A stretch of DNA of 64,000 nt from Candidatus Kapaibacterium sp. (GTDB lineage: Bacteria > Bacteroidota > Ignavibacteria > Kapaibacteriales > UBA2268), in the NCBI GenBank assembly GCA_023957315.1, contig JAMLHE010000015.1, positions 21,297-85,296 on the forward strand, in the 5' to 3' direction. Every line of letters starts with the position of its first letter. The stretch's first letter is position 1. The translations under genes were made by a program, and so were the position numbers. The notes under the pieces were generated by a model. It saw only the letters and a list, made by a program, of their open reading frames with translations. It made no database searches and was not told the origin of the DNA. Positions 55,623 through 63,564 of the stretch are shown here, piece after piece.

Positions 55623-56212
55623 TATTTCAACTTCCTAACAGTCATTTCAATTTTATCAATTGGGCTTTCACCGTTTCTCTTAGCTGCAACAACTTTATCA
55701 ACTACATCTAAGCCGCTGACAGTTTTGCCAAAAGCGGTATATTTTCCATCAAGATGAGGTGAGTTGCCGTGCATGATAAAAAACTGTGAAGAAGCACTAT
55801 TTGGGTCGTTGCTGCGAGCCATCGAGACGATACCGCGTTCGTGTTTTACCGAATTAAATTCAGCTTTTACACGTGCTTGGCTCGGGTCGCCCATTCCCCA
55901 AGTGTTACGTGGCTTACTTTTTGAATTCGGGTCGCCACCTTGAATCATGAAATTTGGAATTACACGGTGAAAAGCTGTGCCGTCATAAGCTTTCGCTGCC
56001 ACAAGGCTATCAAAATTCTTGACATGCAAAGGTGCTACGTCAGGCATGAGTTCGATTACAATTTTGCCCAATTCAGTAGCTGTGCCATTTTCAGTAGATA
56101 TTTGTTTGACAGTAATTTCGTATTGCGGTCCCTTGACGGGAGTGTCCTGCGAGAAGCTCACAAGAACGTTCATAAAAAGCACGGCTGAGATAATTGCAAA
56201 TATTTTAATCAT
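55622..56212 (-). CDS. Exported cyclophilin-type peptidyl-prolyl isomerase
   Basis: PPIase of 196 residues with an N-terminal signal peptide (about 1-22, ISAVLFMNVLVSFSQ). The motifs FHRVIPNFMIQGGDPNSKS and SASSQFFIMHGNSPHLDGKYTAFG are complete. About half of the positions are identical to the neighbour 55116-55622, so they are recent paralogues for two compartments. The ATG at 56212 with TAAGG upstream is used; the in-frame TTG further up is rejected. Confidence 0.9.
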   Translation of the reverse strand: MIKIFAIISAVLFMNVLVSFSQDTPVKGPQYEITVKQISTENGTATELGKIVIELMPDVAPLHVKNFDSLVAAKAYDGTAFHRVIPNFMIQGGDPNSKSKPRNTWGMGDPSQARVKAEFNSVKHERGIVSMARSNDPNSASSQFFIMHGNSPHLDGKYTAFGKTVSGLDVVDKVVAAKRNGESPIDKIEMTVRKLK

Positions 56213-56385
56213 AATATATAGTACCTTATAGTTAAACAAAAACAGTATGACGAATTAACAAGAAAATCATATAAATCTATTTGAAAATTGCTTAGTGAAA
56301 AAGAAAAATAAAAAAAGTGATTCGGAATTGTCACCTTTTTTCTATTTTAACACTCTTACTGTTAGTAATACGAAAACGAATTTAA

Positions 56386-56925
56386 ATGAAAAGCAAACAA
56401 GACAAGTTTTTAAGTGAATTTGAACCTCTAAAGAAAAATTTATGGAGGTTTTGTATCTCGGTCTCCCCTACTTATGAGGATGCGAAAGATTTGCTTCAGG
56501 ATACGATTGAAACGGCTTACAAGGAGTTTGACAAGCTAAAAGAAAGTAGGACATTTTTATCATGGATGTTTTCGATAGCTTCGAGGCTCAATCATGCAAG
56601 ATTTGTGAAGAGAAAAAGAACTGAAATAGTATCAGATGATTACTTTGATTTAATCGAATCTGAAGAACTACAACCGGACAGTATTTACGAGATAAAGTTA
56701 CTTTACAAAGCATTAGACAAATTACCGATTGAGCAAAAAGAAGCAATTGTGCTATGTAATATTTTGGGATACTCTCAGAATCTCGCTTCGGAAATTCAGA
56801 ATACCAAACTTGAAACTTTGAAGCAAAGATTGTATCGAGGGAAAATTCAGCTTAAATTGTTGATGAGTTTAGAAATCAAAACAAGCGATGAAATCATAAA
56901 TCATAACTCAAAGAGGGTCAAATGA
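56386..56925 (+). CDS. ECF-type RNA polymerase sigma factor
   Basis: Sigma factor of 179 residues. Region 2 is at about 15-85 (LWRFCISVSPTYEDAKDLLQDTIETAYKEF, TFLSWMFSIASRL), region 4 at about 110-165 (LYKALDKLPIEQKEAIVLCNILGYSQNLASEIQNTKLETLKQRLYRGK). The region 4 helix-turn-helix is slightly degenerate. The stop overlaps the next start by 4 bp, so the sigma and the membrane protein are coupled. The pattern mirrors the ECF operon at 42.5 kb. Confidence 0.9.
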   Translation: MKSKQDKFLSEFEPLKKNLWRFCISVSPTYEDAKDLLQDTIETAYKEFDKLKESRTFLSWMFSIASRLNHARFVKRKRTEIVSDDYFDLIESEELQPDSIYEIKLLYKALDKLPIEQKEAIVLCNILGYSQNLASEIQNTKLETLKQRLYRGKIQLKLLMSLEIKTSDEIINHNSKRVK

Positions 56926-59075
56926 AAAAATTAGATAAATTATTCGAGGAAATGTCCAAAACGGAAATTCCACCTTTCCCACTTGAGGATACGTATATCA
57001 GAAATCGACTTACTGAAATTGATAAAAGCAATAAATTCAAATTTTTAAATAAAAAGGGAATACTTACTATGAGTATCATAGCTGCATTAATAATAATAGC
57101 TCTAAACTTGACTTTTATGCAAAAGTCAGAAAATATCAAAGAAAGCTCGATAACAGCTGATTATTCTACCTCAATAGAAAAAAAGCAATCTAATTCACCG
57201 CAAGCAAATTTAAGCACGAGCGATGATTTAGCAAGCGTAAGAACTTCAGATATGTTGTCATCATCAAACAATTCATTGACAGAAAAGACTGACATTAGAT
57301 TTCACTATTATGCTGAAGACACAAAAAGTGAAAATATTGATTCAATTGATGTTCTCGTTTTGACAGATGAGGAACTTGAGAGAATTAATATCAAAAAAGT
57401 TGATTGCGGCTACCTGTTTTTGACGGAATCAATCTTTCCCAGCTACGACCCAAGAAAATTCAAAAACATAAGTGATTTCGGATACCCCAAGAAGGGTATG
57501 GTTAGACTGATACATTTAGTGAATGATACAGGATTTTCACAAGTAAGTATTTTGAGCAATCCTGATTGGGATATGACCAAATCACCCGGGATTTTTCCGG
57601 AAGTTTTACAAATTCATAAAGGTAATGGCGCAAATTTAAGCTTCTTCACAACATCATTTGGTACAAGTTTGATTAAATTACCCAAAATCATTGCGAATAA
57701 TACCGTAATAGGCGGGAATCTTCAATCGGATTTGCGCCAAAAATTGGGACCTGATGGAGAGGCGAATTCAATCAAAGTATATTTCGATGCCACGGAAAAC
57801 AGGGATTTGAAAGGAGCAATTCCTATTTGTCTGAGAGTTAAATCCTCAAACACTACAGGCTATATAATTGTGACCTATCTTGCTACTGATAATTTTATCA
57901 AAATGCTGCCTGAAAGATACAAGCGCAATCATCATAACCACTTGTTCAATGATTTGCAAGATGAAATTGATTTAGTGAAAATTAACAATCAATTCCAGAG
58001 TGCTGTTCAGGAAATTGGCAATGTTTGTGCAAAATCACCTGCAAATATTGAATCGCTCCAAAATAAAGATGTGGATGAAATCCAACAAATTGCCGGTATT
58101 GAAAAGCTGATTTTAACTATTGAAGAGGCTGAAAAGATTGGTATTAACCGTAGCGGCGATATATTATCATGCAATTTTGAGGATTACGTAAACAAAGACA
58201 ATATTCCACCCGGCGGTTTGGAAATGATAAGTGAAATGTTTGCTTACGATACAACTAAAGCAAATATCTTACTTAAATCCAAACCGTATTTAATTATGTT
58301 CGATCCCGAGCCAAGTGGAATCGTTATCGAACCTGAGATTTATACTGGTTGGGACTACGAAGTTTGGTCAGAAAAAGCTGCTGTATGTATCACATATCAA
58401 TCAGTAAAATATAAAGATGGCGAAAAATTACAAGCCATGTTTACACATACATCTCAATCACCATTATTGAAATTTGATTCTGCTTTTGGAGGATATATTG
58501 AATTGGATAATCTAATCAAAATGGACTCCTTGGGCGAATACAAACCACTTTACGGGAACTTGATACCTGTACATTTCAGTTGGGAGGAATATGAAGACGG
58601 TGACACAATTAAAAACCAAGTAGATTTTTGGTATCATGTGAGTAAGAAATTCGCACAGTTATTACCGGAACGATACAGAACGCCAATTTTGCATGAGCTT
58701 GATATAATTTCACAAGTTGAAGATGGCTATTTATCACCTGAAAATGCTTGTGAGGCATTAAAGGGCGAGACTTCTTATCTTGGTATCTGTAAACTTTACA
58801 ATGAGTTATTCAAATCAATCAGTTTATATCCTAACCCAATGACAGATAATATACTTCACATTAGGTTTGCATTAAAAGCCAATAGTAGATTAAGATTCGA
58901 ATTATACAATTATGATGGCAAATTTATAGCCACTCTAAAAGATTACGAGGATTATAACATTGGAAATAATCAAATAAGTCTCGATATTTCAAATACCGAA
59001 CAAAGCATTTATCTCATAAAAATCAGCGATGAAAAAGGAAATTCAGCTATTGAAAAATTGCTTAAGTTCAAATAA
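56922..59075 (+). CDS. Anti-sigma-like membrane protein with duplicated domain and T9SS sorting domain
   Basis: Protein of 717 residues. Residues 1-45 are charged and probably cytoplasmic, like an anti-sigma tail. One transmembrane segment is at about 46-66 (GILTMSIIAALIIIALNLTF). Two homologous domains follow: about 143-340 (VLVLTDEELERI ... KMLPERY) and about 395-592 (KLILTIEEAEKI ... QLLPERY), offset by 252 residues. The last 85 residues from ISLYPNPMTDNILHIRF are a T9SS C-terminal domain of the Por type. A T9SS signal on a membrane-anchored anti-sigma-like protein is unexpected. It overlaps the sigma gene by 4 bp. Confidence 0.8.
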   Translation: MKKLDKLFEEMSKTEIPPFPLEDTYIRNRLTEIDKSNKFKFLNKKGILTMSIIAALIIIALNLTFMQKSENIKESSITADYSTSIEKKQSNSPQANLSTSDDLASVRTSDMLSSSNNSLTEKTDIRFHYYAEDTKSENIDSIDVLVLTDEELERINIKKVDCGYLFLTESIFPSYDPRKFKNISDFGYPKKGMVRLIHLVNDTGFSQVSILSNPDWDMTKSPGIFPEVLQIHKGNGANLSFFTTSFGTSLIKLPKIIANNTVIGGNLQSDLRQKLGPDGEANSIKVYFDATENRDLKGAIPICLRVKSSNTTGYIIVTYLATDNFIKMLPERYKRNHHNHLFNDLQDEIDLVKINNQFQSAVQEIGNVCAKSPANIESLQNKDVDEIQQIAGIEKLILTIEEAEKIGINRSGDILSCNFEDYVNKDNIPPGGLEMISEMFAYDTTKANILLKSKPYLIMFDPEPSGIVIEPEIYTGWDYEVWSEKAAVCITYQSVKYKDGEKLQAMFTHTSQSPLLKFDSAFGGYIELDNLIKMDSLGEYKPLYGNLIPVHFSWEEYEDGDTIKNQVDFWYHVSKKFAQLLPERYRTPILHELDIISQVEDGYLSPENACEALKGETSYLGICKLYNELFKSISLYPNPMTDNILHIRFALKANSRLRFELYNYDGKFIATLKDYEDYNIGNNQISLDISNTEQSIYLIKISDEKGNSAIEKLLKFK

Positions 59076-59120
59076 TATTAAATGGAGAACATTTCTTAAG
59101 TGTATATTTAATATTTTAGC

Positions 59121-59128
59121 TAATTTTG
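59121..59128 (+). promoter_or_regulatory. Putative promoter -7 box TAATTTTG for the AraC gene
   Basis: A TAnnTTTG match 34 bp before the ATG at 59163. Confidence 0.4.
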
Positions 59129-59162
59129 TACTGATTATAGATTCACATAGTAAGAAACAAAT

Positions 59163-60161
59163 ATGTCATCATCAGTACAGTTAAGAAAAGAATATATTTC
59201 GAGAATAAACAGGGTAATTGATTATATTGATAAGCACTTAGACGAGGAACTAACTCTCAAAAAACTTGCTTCAGTTGCTAATTTTTCAGAGTTCCATTTC
59301 CACAGAGTTTTCGCATCAATTGTCAAAGAGCCACTGAATCAGTTTATACGACGAATTCGATTAGAGCGTGCGGCAGACATTTTAATCAATCACCCTCATA
59401 AAACTATTCTTGACGTGGCTTTCGAAACGGGATTTGGTGGAGCATCACAATTTTCGCGAGAATTTCGTAAGTATTTCAATACAAGTCCGAGCGATTGGCG
59501 TCAAACCTTAGCCAATAATAATGGTAAAATGAATGAAAATTTTAGCAAGATAAGTCAAATCAAAAGCAAGAAAAGCAAAATTGTCGTTGATGAAACTGAT
59601 TACTTTTATAAGGTCGTAAATGACGATTTTTCAAAAAATATTTGGAGTATTGCAATGTCTAATGAAAATGGATTGAAAGCTAAAGTGGAAGTAAAAGAGC
59701 TTCCCGAAATGACCGTTGCTTATATTAGGCACATCGGACCTTATGCCGGAAATAGCGAACTATTTGGAAACTTGTTTGGGAAATTGATGAATTGGGCTGG
59801 TCCGCGAAATCTAATTAGGTTTCCTGAAACTAAGATGATGTCAGTGTATCATGACAATCCCGACATTACAGAGGAGGAAAAACTTCGCCTCAGCGTGTGC
59901 CTGACAGTCCCACCGGATACAACAGTGGATGGAGAAATTGGTAAAATGGTAATTGACAAGGGTAAGTATGCGGTGGCGTATTTTGAAATTACACCTGACC
60001 AATACGGTGCGGCATGGGATGCAGTATTCGCCGGTTGGCTTCCTCAGAGTGGATATCAATGTGCGGAAGGTGTTTGTTTCGAGAATTATCTGAATGACCC
60101 TGAATCTCATCCCGAAAAAAAGCATTTTATTGAAATTTGTGTACCGGTAAAGCCGCTTTAA
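59163..60161 (+). CDS. AraC-family regulator with GyrI-like ligand domain
   Basis: Regulator of 332 residues. The N-terminal AraC DNA-binding domain covers about 10-115 with two helix-turn-helix units (LTLKKLASVANFSEFHFHRVFASIVKEPL, ILDVAFETGFGGASQFSREFRKYFNTSPSDWR). The C-terminal half, about 175-330, is a GyrI-like domain (VKELPEMTVAYIRHIGPYAGN, CFENYLNDPESHPEKKHFIEICVPV), which binds hydrophobic small molecules. Such proteins sense drugs or metabolites. The target may be near genes; none is obvious. Confidence 0.92.
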   Translation: MSSSVQLRKEYISRINRVIDYIDKHLDEELTLKKLASVANFSEFHFHRVFASIVKEPLNQFIRRIRLERAADILINHPHKTILDVAFETGFGGASQFSREFRKYFNTSPSDWRQTLANNNGKMNENFSKISQIKSKKSKIVVDETDYFYKVVNDDFSKNIWSIAMSNENGLKAKVEVKELPEMTVAYIRHIGPYAGNSELFGNLFGKLMNWAGPRNLIRFPETKMMSVYHDNPDITEEEKLRLSVCLTVPPDTTVDGEIGKMVIDKGKYAVAYFEITPDQYGAAWDAVFAGWLPQSGYQCAEGVCFENYLNDPESHPEKKHFIEICVPVKPL

Positions 60162-60195
60162 TTTTAATATTTTAAAGCAAATGGAATCTCATCAC

Positions 60196-60240
60196 CTCAA
60201 AAGGTATAGTTATAGGTAACACTATAACTATACCTTTGAG
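60196..60240. terminator. Long hairpin after the AraC gene
   Basis: A perfect 16-bp stem AAAGGTATAGTTATAG/CTATAACTATACCTTT (60200-60215 with 60222-60237) with a 6-base loop. No T-tract follows on either strand, so it may be a processing site or bidirectional stop. Confidence 0.55.
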
Positions 60241-60256
60241 TGTATTATCAATCACT

Positions 60257-60512
60257 TCATATCTTCACTCCAACTATCGTTACATCATCAATTTGTTCGC
60301 GATTGCAGCGATGATTGTTGAATTCATTTTCTAGTATCGCGTTTTGTTCGGAAATTGGGTTATCGGCAATTGATTCAAGCAGAGCTAAAAAGCGGCGTGT
60401 GCTGAATTTTTTGCCGTCTTCGTTCATTTGGTCGGCAAATCCGTCGGTAGTAAGATACAGTGTAATATTCTCTGCTTTTTCGATTTCAACAGAATTGAAT
60501 TGGTATTCATCA
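60257..60512 (-). pseudogene. 3' fragment of a SpoIIE-like phosphatase gene
   Basis: Reads in the minus strand as the last 84 residues of a SpoIIE-type phosphatase, ending QIDDVTIVGVKI and the stop TGA at 60257-60259. It aligns without gaps to 63565-63820, the end of the full gene (FSTRRFLALLESIAD, QIDDITIIGVRI), and stops abruptly at 60512. The frame is still open, but no start or ribosome site exists, so it is a non-coding relic. It shows that the 60.5-63.5 kb segment lies between two copies of the same 3' end. Confidence 0.85.
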
Positions 60513-60525
60513 ATAAATTTTCATT

Positions 60526-60553
60526 TTGATTTCCAACTTATTTTGTATTTTTG
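60526..60553 (+). promoter_or_regulatory. Putative promoter of the molybdenum hydroxylase operon
   Basis: TTTG at 60526-60529, a 16-bp spacer, then TATTTTTG at 60546-60553, 25 bp before the ATG. It starts right after the pseudogene edge. Confidence 0.5.
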
Positions 60554-60578
60554 ATTATATATATAATTTGGAATAAAA

Positions 60579-61025
60579 ATGATACTAAACATCAACAACC
60601 AAGAATATAATGTGAAATCATCAACTGAAACACCTCTATTATGGGTGCTTCGCGATGAGCTCGGGCTGCTGGGAACTAAGTATGGCTGTGGCATTGGTGT
60701 TTGTGGTACCTGTGCGGTTTTAATAGATGGAAGAGCAGAGCGTAGTTGCATTTTTCCAGTTTCAAGTCTAGAAAATAGCAAGATTATCACAATTGAAGGA
60801 CTTTCGCCTGAAGGGCTTAATAAATTGCAACAAGCGTGGGTTGATATTGGTGTATCCCAATGTGGCTATTGCCAACCCGGGCAAATAATCACAGCCCAAG
60901 ACTTACTAAATCAAAAACCTAATCCAACGGATGACGATATTGATACTGCAATGTCGAATAATATTTGTCGCTGCGGTACTTATAATAAAATACGTCAGGC
61001 AATTCATTTAGCGGCAAAGGGGTAA
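60579..61025 (+). CDS. [2Fe-2S] subunit of a xanthine dehydrogenase-family hydroxylase
   Basis: Small iron-sulfur subunit of 148 residues, like isoquinoline 1-oxidoreductase alpha (IorA). The plant-type ferredoxin cluster motif is CGIGVCGTCAVLIDG with a later Cys at about 60; the second cluster in the helical domain uses CGYCQPGQIITAQDLL and CRCGTYNKI. It passes electrons from the Mo site. It has no signal peptide; in IorAB-like enzymes it can cross with the large subunit. It is followed by the large subunit after 3 bp. Confidence 0.93.
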   Translation: MILNINNQEYNVKSSTETPLLWVLRDELGLLGTKYGCGIGVCGTCAVLIDGRAERSCIFPVSSLENSKIITIEGLSPEGLNKLQQAWVDIGVSQCGYCQPGQIITAQDLLNQKPNPTDDDIDTAMSNNICRCGTYNKIRQAIHLAAKG

Positions 61026-61028
61026 AAA

Positions 61029-63383
61029 ATGAAAAATATTGATAATGGAAGACGCAGATTTGCATTAGGTACTGCTTTGGGAATTGGTGGAGTTGTTTCA
61101 GGCGTTTTCACAGCTACAAGTTTATTTTCCCAAATTAAGGACTTCGATAAAGAGAAAAATGCATTCTCGATTGAACCAAATATTTGGCTTGAAATTAGAG
61201 AAGACAATAAAATAGTCATCACTATTCCTCGCTCTGAACTTGGGCAAGGAGTAAGAACCTCCCTCTCGATGATAACAGCAGAGGAGTTAGATGCTGACTG
61301 GGATTTGATATTGCCAGTCAATGCTGTTGGAGATAGCAAATATGGCAATCAATCAACCGGGGGAAGCACAAGTATGAGAGTTTTTTGGGATATTTTAAGA
61401 ACTGCGGGGGCGCAAGCAAGAATGTTGCTTTTGGCTTCTGCAGCTCAGCTCTGGCAAATTCCGATTGATAAATGTAGAACCGAAAAAAGTTATGTTTATG
61501 AAATTGATGGTCAGCGCAGTGTTCCATACTCTGAGTTGATTGATATAGCTTCAACTTTACCGGTACCTCCTGCCTCTTCAGTCAAATTGAAGCAACCATC
61601 TGAATTTAAAATAATTGGTAAAACTAAGTGGCACATTGATAATCCTGATATAGTAACCGGAAAAGCAATTTTTGGTTCTGACTTTAGAATGGAAGGTATG
61701 AAATATGCTGTTGTGCTTAGACCTACTGAGATTGGCGGATCATTAAAGTCGTTTGACGATACTAAAGCAAAAAACATTGACGGATATATTGCGTCCTATC
61801 AAATACCACAAGGCTTGGCTGTTGTTGCCGAAAGCACTTATATTGCATTATCAGCATCAGACTCAATCAATGCAGAATGGAATCCCGGACCAATTTCAAC
61901 GAAAGACAGCCGAATTATTACCCAAGAGTTAATTAATACCATTGGCAATCTTCCGTCTTTACCTCTGAATACTTCCAAAACAGTAGAGTCCGTTTATGAA
62001 GTTCCGTTGCTGGCTCACGCGACAATGGAACCAATGAATTCATTTGCTCATTATCATGATGATAAATGTGACGTTTGGACAATTACACAGAATCCTCAAA
62101 ATGCAAGAACAAGGGTAGCTGGTGCAGTTGGATTGGCTCAAAGCGACGTTACAGTGAATGTTTTACTTGCTGGCGGCGGTTTTGGAAGAGGGCATATTAA
62201 TGACTTTGTTGAAATGGCAGCAAGAATTTCAAAATTGTCCGGTTATCCAATTAAACTTTTCTACACTAAAGCAGACTGCATCCGTAATGATTACTATCGT
62301 AGTATGAGCATACACTCTGTAAAAGCAGGTATTGATAATAGCGGCAAAATTACCGGCTGGATACACAAAGTTGCCTCTCAAGGTTCGGTTAATGGCTCTA
62401 ATCCAAGCTTTCAAGTGCCGAACATACAAAATCTAAGCTCGTCTCGTAATTATTCAATACCAACCGGACCTTGGCGCTCGGTCAATAGTAGTCAGGTAGT
62501 TTTTGTAAATGAATCTCTTATGGATGAACTGGCTATACTTGCTAATGCCGACCCTTTGGAATTTCGTCTAAATATTACAACAAACTCAAGATTGAAAAGA
62601 GTCATAGAACTTGTAGCAGAAAAAGCTGAGTGGAGCAAAAAACTACCTGATAATTGGGGACGGGGTATTGCGTGTAATGTTGCGTATGGGAGCTTTGCTG
62701 CTCACGTTGTAGAAGTATCTGTCTCGAATTTAGGTATATTAAAAGTTGAAAGAGTAGTAGCTGCTTTAGATTGTGGCATTGCTATTAATCCGGGAAATAT
62801 TGAAGCACAATTTGTCGGCTCTGCAATTGATGGGTTATCAACTGCAATAAAATCGGAAATTACTATAAAAAATGGACGGATTGAACAGTCCGGTTTTCAC
62901 AATTTCCAATGGCTAACTATGCGTGAATCACCAAATATTGAAGTTCATATTTTCCCAAGTAATGAATCTCCCGGGGGCATTGGCGAGCTTGGCTTTCCTT
63001 CAGTTAGCCCTGCGTTATGTAATGCTATCTATGATGCTTGCAAAATCAGGATTAAGCGATTGCCAATTAAACATACTTCGCTGCATACAAGCCATAATTA
63101 TGATGACAAAATTTATCAATCAAATATCAATATTTATCCCAATCCTTTTGAAGACTTCGTAAATGTAGAATTTGATATATCCACGAGTCAATTCGGTAAG
63201 TACGAATTTTCTGTTTTTGATATTTTAGGCAATAGAGTTTTTTCAAGACAAAAAGAATACTATCATAATAGAATAAACGAGCAACTAAACCTAAGCAAAT
63301 TGATATCGGGAGCTTATATTCTAACAATCAAAATGGACAAAAATATATTATTCTCGAACAAATTGATTAAATTAAGTAAATGA
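61029..63383 (+). CDS. Tat-exported molybdenum hydroxylase large subunit with T9SS sorting domain
   Basis: Molybdopterin subunit of 784 residues, like IorB. The N-terminus has a Tat signal, RRRFALGTALGIGG (RRxF at 8-11). The Mo-cofactor domain has family motifs RSELGQGVRTSLSMITAEELD, GGGFGRGHINDFVEMAARIS and, near the end, PGGIGELGFPSVSPALCNAI with the catalytic Glu. The last 87 residues, from INIYPNPFEDFVNVEF at about 698, form a T9SS C-terminal domain. Without that tail it is about 700 residues, near the normal size. The pair Tat plus T9SS implies a folded Mo-enzyme moved on to the surface. Substrate is unknown; aldehyde or N-heterocycle oxidation is usual. Confidence 0.88.
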   Translation: MKNIDNGRRRFALGTALGIGGVVSGVFTATSLFSQIKDFDKEKNAFSIEPNIWLEIREDNKIVITIPRSELGQGVRTSLSMITAEELDADWDLILPVNAVGDSKYGNQSTGGSTSMRVFWDILRTAGAQARMLLLASAAQLWQIPIDKCRTEKSYVYEIDGQRSVPYSELIDIASTLPVPPASSVKLKQPSEFKIIGKTKWHIDNPDIVTGKAIFGSDFRMEGMKYAVVLRPTEIGGSLKSFDDTKAKNIDGYIASYQIPQGLAVVAESTYIALSASDSINAEWNPGPISTKDSRIITQELINTIGNLPSLPLNTSKTVESVYEVPLLAHATMEPMNSFAHYHDDKCDVWTITQNPQNARTRVAGAVGLAQSDVTVNVLLAGGGFGRGHINDFVEMAARISKLSGYPIKLFYTKADCIRNDYYRSMSIHSVKAGIDNSGKITGWIHKVASQGSVNGSNPSFQVPNIQNLSSSRNYSIPTGPWRSVNSSQVVFVNESLMDELAILANADPLEFRLNITTNSRLKRVIELVAEKAEWSKKLPDNWGRGIACNVAYGSFAAHVVEVSVSNLGILKVERVVAALDCGIAINPGNIEAQFVGSAIDGLSTAIKSEITIKNGRIEQSGFHNFQWLTMRESPNIEVHIFPSNESPGGIGELGFPSVSPALCNAIYDACKIRIKRLPIKHTSLHTSHNYDDKIYQSNINIYPNPFEDFVNVEFDISTSQFGKYEFSVFDILGNRVFSRQKEYYHNRINEQLNLSKLISGAYILTIKMDKNILFSNKLIKLSK

Positions 63384-63564
63384 GAACATTTCACTTGAAA
63401 TAATTATTTATAGAAATTAAAGTTATAAGTTGCTTAATCTATTTATTTAACATCATAGCCTTAGTTATTTCTTAGATTACTGATTTTGGGTGTTTTAAAT
63501 ATGTAGCTTGTTTGTTGCTAAGTATTCACAGCAAAAAATATTACGGATAGTATTATCATATTTC
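63384..63564. other. Intergenic, 181 bp, no gene
   Basis: AT-rich; no hairpin or promoter recognised. It separates the hydroxylase operon from the convergent phosphatase gene. Confidence 0.4.
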
